From: an uncultured Prevotellaceae bacterium
Lineage (GTDB): Bacteria; Bacteroidota; Bacteroidia; Bacteroidales; Bacteroidaceae
Direction of reading: 5' to 3'
Assembly: GCA_946407895.1 (NCBI GenBank)
Contig: CAMJQA010000015.1
Location: 1 to 58,794, forward strand
Length of the DNA: 58,794 bases
Under the pieces are notes generated by a model. It did not search any database. It saw only the letters and a list, made by a program, of their open reading frames with translations, and was not told the DNA's origin. Below are positions 55,218 to 58,794 of this stretch, in pieces (positions within the stretch are counted from its first letter, which is position 1; each line of letters begins with the position of its first letter). The translations under genes and the position numbers were made by a program.

Positions 55218-58200
55218 TTATCGCCCAATCTTCACCTTACGACCTGCAACGATGTACACACCGGGACGCAGGGGCAGCGAGGCGACCGATGCCCCGGCGG
55301 GCAGGGTTGCCACGCGGCGGCCCGAGAGGTCGAATACGGGCTGTGCAGCGGCCGCAGCGGCATCCTGGGCGGTGAGTGTGAGCGCATCGGTGCTTTGCGG
55401 CACGGGGGGCAACTGTATCTCGCCAAGGCGGGCGGCGTCGGCAAGCGTAGTGGTAAACCAAGTGCCCAGGGCGGGCAGTTGACAGGCCTCGTCGGTCCAC
55501 TGGTAGGCCGTGCCCTCGTCGTTGAGCACATACACTTGCTGACGTGTCGTCTGCAAGACAGAGCCGTTCAGGCTGTACTGGGGCGAGGATACGAGGCACT
55601 TCGTGGCATCCGTCTTGTCGAACGTCACGTCAGTGCCCACGAACTCCAGCGTGCGCCCGGCCATGGTAGCGTCGGCAGCGATGAGGTACGGTGTGTTGGC
55701 GCGCAGCTCAGTAGCCGGCTCAAACTGTGGCCGCCCGTCGTCGCCAAGGGCGTAGAATTCGTAGAGCCAGAAGTGTCCGGCCTCGTCGTTGAGCGGGTAC
55801 TCCGTGCCGTCGATGCGCAACTTCTGTACGCTGAAGGGCAGCGTCAGAGCCTGCCATCCTGAGCCGTCGGCATCGTCGGGGAAGGTATGGCTCAGTATGG
55901 CGGTGGAGGCGGTGAAGGCTGAGGGTACGAAGAAATGGTACCCGCTCTGGAGCACTACGCTGTCGGCGCGCGCTCCCTGCACGATGTTGGCACGTCCGCC
56001 CACAAGGGTGGGCACGCTGGTGCCGTCGGTGAAGACGTAGATGGTGTTGGGATTGGCTCCCACGCGCATGGTCCTCACGCTGGTCTTGTCCATCAACACG
56101 CCGCATGCGCTGGCGGGGGTGGTAAAGACGCCTTTGTTTGCCACGGCCACGAGGGCCCCGTTTGGTTTCCAGTAGAGTACTCCCGGGTTGGGCTTATACT
56201 GATGCTCGTTTATCCAGAGTCCTCCGTTGTCGAGGTTGCCGTCCTGGCCCACATAGTAGGCAACGATGTAGTAGTGGCGGTCATACTTCAGGTTCTCGAA
56301 GTCGAAGGGCACGCTTACGATCTTGCCCGCTGCTATGGCTACGGCGGTGGTGAAGCTGGTCGATGTCCAGTAGGTTCCGCTTCCGCCCTCGCCCTGCTCC
56401 CAAATCTGCAGCCTGATCTTGCCGTCGAAGGGCGTATTCTTCATATTGCGTATGCTGGCGTATCCCTTCAGGCGGTTGCCGTACACTACGCCGCCTACGC
56501 CGTTCTGTATGTTTATCGCTGCCAGCCTGAGCTGGGCCTTCTTGGCCTGCGCGGCGGTAGTAATCTCCACGCGGTCGTGTACGACGACGTTTGTGCCCTC
56601 CTGCTCGCGGCATATCCAGATGTTGTATGTACCCGTCTGCTCGGGGGTGAAGAAGAACGACACGCTTGCCGTTTCGCCGGGTCTCAGCATGACGGGGCCG
56701 CGGCTCTTGCTGTACTCCTTCTTGGCGGTCTTTCCCGTCAGCAGGAAGAGTTCGCGGTAATACTCGTCGCCCAGGTTGGTAAAGGTGACCTTCACCTCCT
56801 GCTCCGTTCCTACCACGCAGTTGCCTGCATATACGATGGTGTCCACGCGTAATTCCTCGCTGGGGCTCACCATCGTCAGCCTGGGTACGCCGGTCTCGCT
56901 CACCTCGGCCCTGATGTATTCGTCCTTCATGTTAAACCTGGGGTACCACTTACTGTTTGATGCGTACCGGCTGGCAGGCGTCAGGCGGTAGGTGCCCTCC
57001 TTCAGCTTCCGGCTCACGCTGAAGCTGGCGGTCTTATATACGTTAATGCCCATGGTGCCGAAGCTCTGCTGCGTACCGGGCAGCATCCTCAGCTCTCCGC
57101 TCTCATCGTCGAGCACCATGATGCAGCCGTAGAAGTTGTTGCTTACGCCCGTCCAGTTGATGAAGCTGGCGCTGATTTGCACGCCGCTCACCTTCACGTC
57201 GTTGATGGTCATGCAGCTGTGTGGCAAGGCCTTCTCGTTGTCGGGATATCGCAGTCCGGCCAGGAAATACTGCCCCATGCTGTATCCGTCGCTGCTGCTG
57301 CTGGCCCCCATTCCGGTGTTGTCGCCCGGGTTCATGATGGTGATGAGGAACCATCCGTCGCTGCTGCCTCCCCATCCCCAGTTGACGTGGAACAGGTTGT
57401 CGCCGTCGAAGCCGTCCACAACGAAGGCGTGCGATCCGCCTGAGCTGGAGCCCGAGAAGATGACGGGGTGCCCCGTGGATATCTCGCTGTAGAGGAGGTC
57501 AATCCACTCGTCGAGCTTATAGTCGCCGCGGTTGGCATCGTATGCCCCGTCGTCGTAGCCGAAGTACTTGGGCAGTCCCTCGCGGGCCCTCGAGGTGACG
57601 GCGCCGCTCGATGCGCCGTATCCCATCTGCACCATCATGCCGCAGTAGAGCATCAGGTTGGCCACGGCCAGCCGTTCCTCCTCCGTCTCGCCGCCCGAGT
57701 AGCGGTCGCGCATGTGCTCCCAGTCGATGGGCGTATTGCGCGGCACCATGCGGGCGGTCACCGTCTTGTTCGTGGTCACGCCCTGCGCGTTCCTCACCTT
57801 GTACGTGTTCGTCAGGCTCGGGATGGTGGTCTTCGTCATGTCGGGGAACTTGTAGTAGTTCATCACCTGGGCTATGGCCGTGGCCACGCATCCTGCAGCC
57901 GGGCGCCCCTTAGAGCCGTCTTCGTTATAATAGTCGGGGCACGTCAGGTTGTACGGTTCGCCCTGGTTCCACCGGCTGCTCACCAGCGGGGCCACGAAAT
58001 GGCGCGTCCGCACAATGCGCCGCGCACGGGCCTTTGCCCTCGCGGCGTCGCCGTCAACCTGGATGCCGTTGTCGTCGAGGAACTTGATCTGGTCGGCATA
58101 CAGCTGCAGCCACGAGCGCATGTTCTCCGGGATGTTCTGGGCGTCGAACGTGCCGTGGTCGGTGTAGCCCAGTATCTGCTCCGTGCGGTCGTCGCCCGAG

Positions 58201-58490
58201 ACGATGACGTAGCCCTTGTCGTTTCCGGCATTGAAGATGTAGTAGTAGGCATCGGACAGGGAATCCGCCCGGGCATCAGACAGGATGCCGCCGCCGGTTT
58301 CCTCCAGGCCCTCTGCCCCGCTGCTCTTCCTGGGAGCGCGGAAGGCGCCCCGCCCGGCTGACGGCATGGACATGCCACGCTCAAACATGAAGGCCTTTGC
58401 TATGGACAGGGCCTCCTGACGGTTCACGGGCTTGGCTGTCACGACGGCCGACATTGCCCAACACGTTAATAAGATGAATGCTTTCTTCAT
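55218..58490 (-). CDS. Streptopain-like (C10, interpain A type) cysteine protease with sorting-like C-terminus
   Basis: From ATG 58490 the 1090-residue protein has signal peptide MKKAFILLTCWAMSAVVTA, a pro-domain (about 20-165, with YYYIFNAGNDKGYVIVSGDD typical of C10 propeptides) and the catalytic domain with Cys201 in AAGCVATAIAQVMNYY, His354 in GGSHAFVVDGF and Asn370-Trp371 in FHVNWGWGG. Several beta-sandwich domains follow. The end, FDLSGRRVATLPAG then LRPGVYIVAGRKVKIGR, resembles the type IX secretion sorting domain. Interpain A of Prevotella intermedia is the closest model: a secreted protease that attacks haemoglobin and complement. It is thus a likely host-interaction factor. Confidence 0.9.
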   Translation of the reverse strand: MKKAFILLTCWAMSAVVTAKPVNRQEALSIAKAFMFERGMSMPSAGRGAFRAPRKSSGAEGLEETGGGILSDARADSLSDAYYYIFNAGNDKGYVIVSGDDRTEQILGYTDHGTFDAQNIPENMRSWLQLYADQIKFLDDNGIQVDGDAARAKARARRIVRTRHFVAPLVSSRWNQGEPYNLTCPDYYNEDGSKGRPAAGCVATAIAQVMNYYKFPDMTKTTIPSLTNTYKVRNAQGVTTNKTVTARMVPRNTPIDWEHMRDRYSGGETEEERLAVANLMLYCGMMVQMGYGASSGAVTSRAREGLPKYFGYDDGAYDANRGDYKLDEWIDLLYSEISTGHPVIFSGSSSGGSHAFVVDGFDGDNLFHVNWGWGGSSDGWFLITIMNPGDNTGMGASSSSDGYSMGQYFLAGLRYPDNEKALPHSCMTINDVKVSGVQISASFINWTGVSNNFYGCIMVLDDESGELRMLPGTQQSFGTMGINVYKTASFSVSRKLKEGTYRLTPASRYASNSKWYPRFNMKDEYIRAEVSETGVPRLTMVSPSEELRVDTIVYAGNCVVGTEQEVKVTFTNLGDEYYRELFLLTGKTAKKEYSKSRGPVMLRPGETASVSFFFTPEQTGTYNIWICREQEGTNVVVHDRVEITTAAQAKKAQLRLAAINIQNGVGGVVYGNRLKGYASIRNMKNTPFDGKIRLQIWEQGEGGSGTYWTSTSFTTAVAIAAGKIVSVPFDFENLKYDRHYYIVAYYVGQDGNLDNGGLWINEHQYKPNPGVLYWKPNGALVAVANKGVFTTPASACGVLMDKTSVRTMRVGANPNTIYVFTDGTSVPTLVGGRANIVQGARADSVVLQSGYHFFVPSAFTASTAILSHTFPDDADGSGWQALTLPFSVQKLRIDGTEYPLNDEAGHFWLYEFYALGDDGRPQFEPATELRANTPYLIAADATMAGRTLEFVGTDVTFDKTDATKCLVSSPQYSLNGSVLQTTRQQVYVLNDEGTAYQWTDEACQLPALGTWFTTTLADAARLGEIQLPPVPQSTDALTLTAQDAAAAAAQPVFDLSGRRVATLPAGASVASLPLRPGVYIVAGRKVKIGR

Positions 58491-58575
58491 ATAATATACT
58501 TCTTCCTTATCGTTAATATGCCGCCTGCTCATCGTTAGCCTGGCGCTTTATGCTGCTTCGGCGGCATTTTGCCTG

Positions 58576-58583
58576 CAAAGATA
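58576..58583 (-). promoter_or_regulatory. -7 box of the C10 protease promoter
   Basis: TATCTTTG on the minus strand, 85 nt before the ATG at 58490; no clear -33 box. The leader of about 80 nt is longer than for the neighbouring genes. Confidence 0.5.
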
Positions 58584-58683
58584 ATGCTTTTCGCGCGAAA
58601 AAAGGAATGCCGGGCGCACTTTTCTTCCCTCCGGGCACAAAAAAGGCATGAAGCCCGCGCGCTGAGGCCTAAATGGTACGGGA

Positions 58684-58731
58684 ATAAAAAAGGAGAGGGC
58701 CGGATAAACCGAAGTTCATCCGACCCTCTCC
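58684..58731 (-). terminator. Rho-independent terminator of tRNA-Leu
   Basis: On the minus strand GGAGAGGGTCGGAT (58718-58731) pairs with ATCCGGCCCTCTCC (58692-58705) with a single mismatch around a 12-nt loop, followed by TTTTTTATTCC. It starts 8 nt after the encoded CCA end of tRNA-Leu. Confidence 0.8.
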
Positions 58732-58738
58732 TCAAGTG

Positions 58739-58794
58739 TGGTGCCCAGAACAGGACTCGAACCTGCACGCCTCGCGGCACACGCACCTGAAACG
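58739..58794 (-). tRNA. tRNA-Leu (CAG anticodon), 5' end outside window
   Basis: The 3' part of a long-variable-arm tRNA. The visible loop TTCAGGT, closed by the GCGTG strand, puts CAG at positions 34-36 (codon CTG). The variable arm GTGCCGCGAGGCGT, T arm GCAGG-TTCGAGT-CCTGT, acceptor strand TCTGGGC, discriminator A and an encoded CCA follow. The acceptor 5' strand and D arm lie beyond the window edge. Confidence 0.8.

Overview
The window is a chromosomal segment of a Bacteroidota bacterium, most likely Bacteroidales and probably Prevotella-like. Evidence: many intergenic regions carry the Bacteroidota -7 promoter box TAnnTTTG, several with a TTTG-like -33 box 19-20 nt upstream, and starts lack strong Shine-Dalgarno sequences. 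The gene content fits too: a BatA-E aerotolerance cluster, a galM/MFS/galK galactose locus, an interpain-like C10 protease with a sorting-like C-terminus, a fused two-module sensor kinase, OmpP1/FadL and SPOR lipoproteins. No phage, insertion sequence or CRISPR array was seen.

Layout. 1-1.5 kb: the 3' part of tRNA-Glu(CTC), a zinc-ribbon membrane protein and a DUF4491 protein. 1.6-4.2 kb: a FadL-type porin divergent from a D-2-hydroxyacid dehydrogenase. 4.2-20.7 kb: thirteen co-directional minus-strand genes, in transcription order moxR, DUF58, an unnamed Bat membrane protein, batA, batB, batC, batD, batE, a PAP2 phosphatase, a very large sensor kinase, its response regulator, a membrane protein and a UvrD/PcrA helicase. 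20.7-21.4 kb: a gap holding an apparently broken small-peptide gene. 21.4-25.2 kb: a GH43-like enzyme, cytidine deaminase and a glucosaminidase-LysM protein. 25.3-30.0 kb: ABC-F protein, grpE, dnaJ, folC. 30.1-33.8 kb: galM, sugar transporter, galK. 34-37.8 kb: transketolase, a YD-repeat lipoprotein, rpiB. 37.8-38.4 kb: two unrelated arrays of 22-bp-period repeats next to tRNA-Thr(GGT). 38.4-42.6 kb: M16 peptidase and DUF418 protein. 42.8-49.8 kb (minus): SPOR lipoprotein, ruvX, def, TPR protein, then thrS, infC, rpmI, rplT. 49.9-53.6 kb: YtxH/holin-like/hypothetical trio and a GH116 enzyme. 53.6-58.8 kb (minus): a small protein, clostripain (C11), the C10 protease and the 3' part of tRNA-Leu(CAG).

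How genes work together. The Bat block should form a membrane VWA complex served by the MoxR chaperone ATPase, and it may be co-transcribed with a signalling module and a lipid phosphatase. galM, the transporter and galK cover galactose uptake, anomer conversion and phosphorylation; tkt and rpiB belong to the non-oxidative pentose phosphate pathway. grpE-dnaJ is the DnaK co-chaperone pair. thrS-infC-rpmI-rplT is the classical translation cluster. The exported hydrolases (GH43-like, GH116, C10, C11, M16) point to a saccharolytic and proteolytic gut or oral lifestyle.

The observations that most merit follow-up are the paired 22-bp repeat arrays, the interrupted small-peptide ORF at 20.95-21.09 kb, the two-kinases-in-one sensor and the ABC-F protein whose second ATPase site looks dead.
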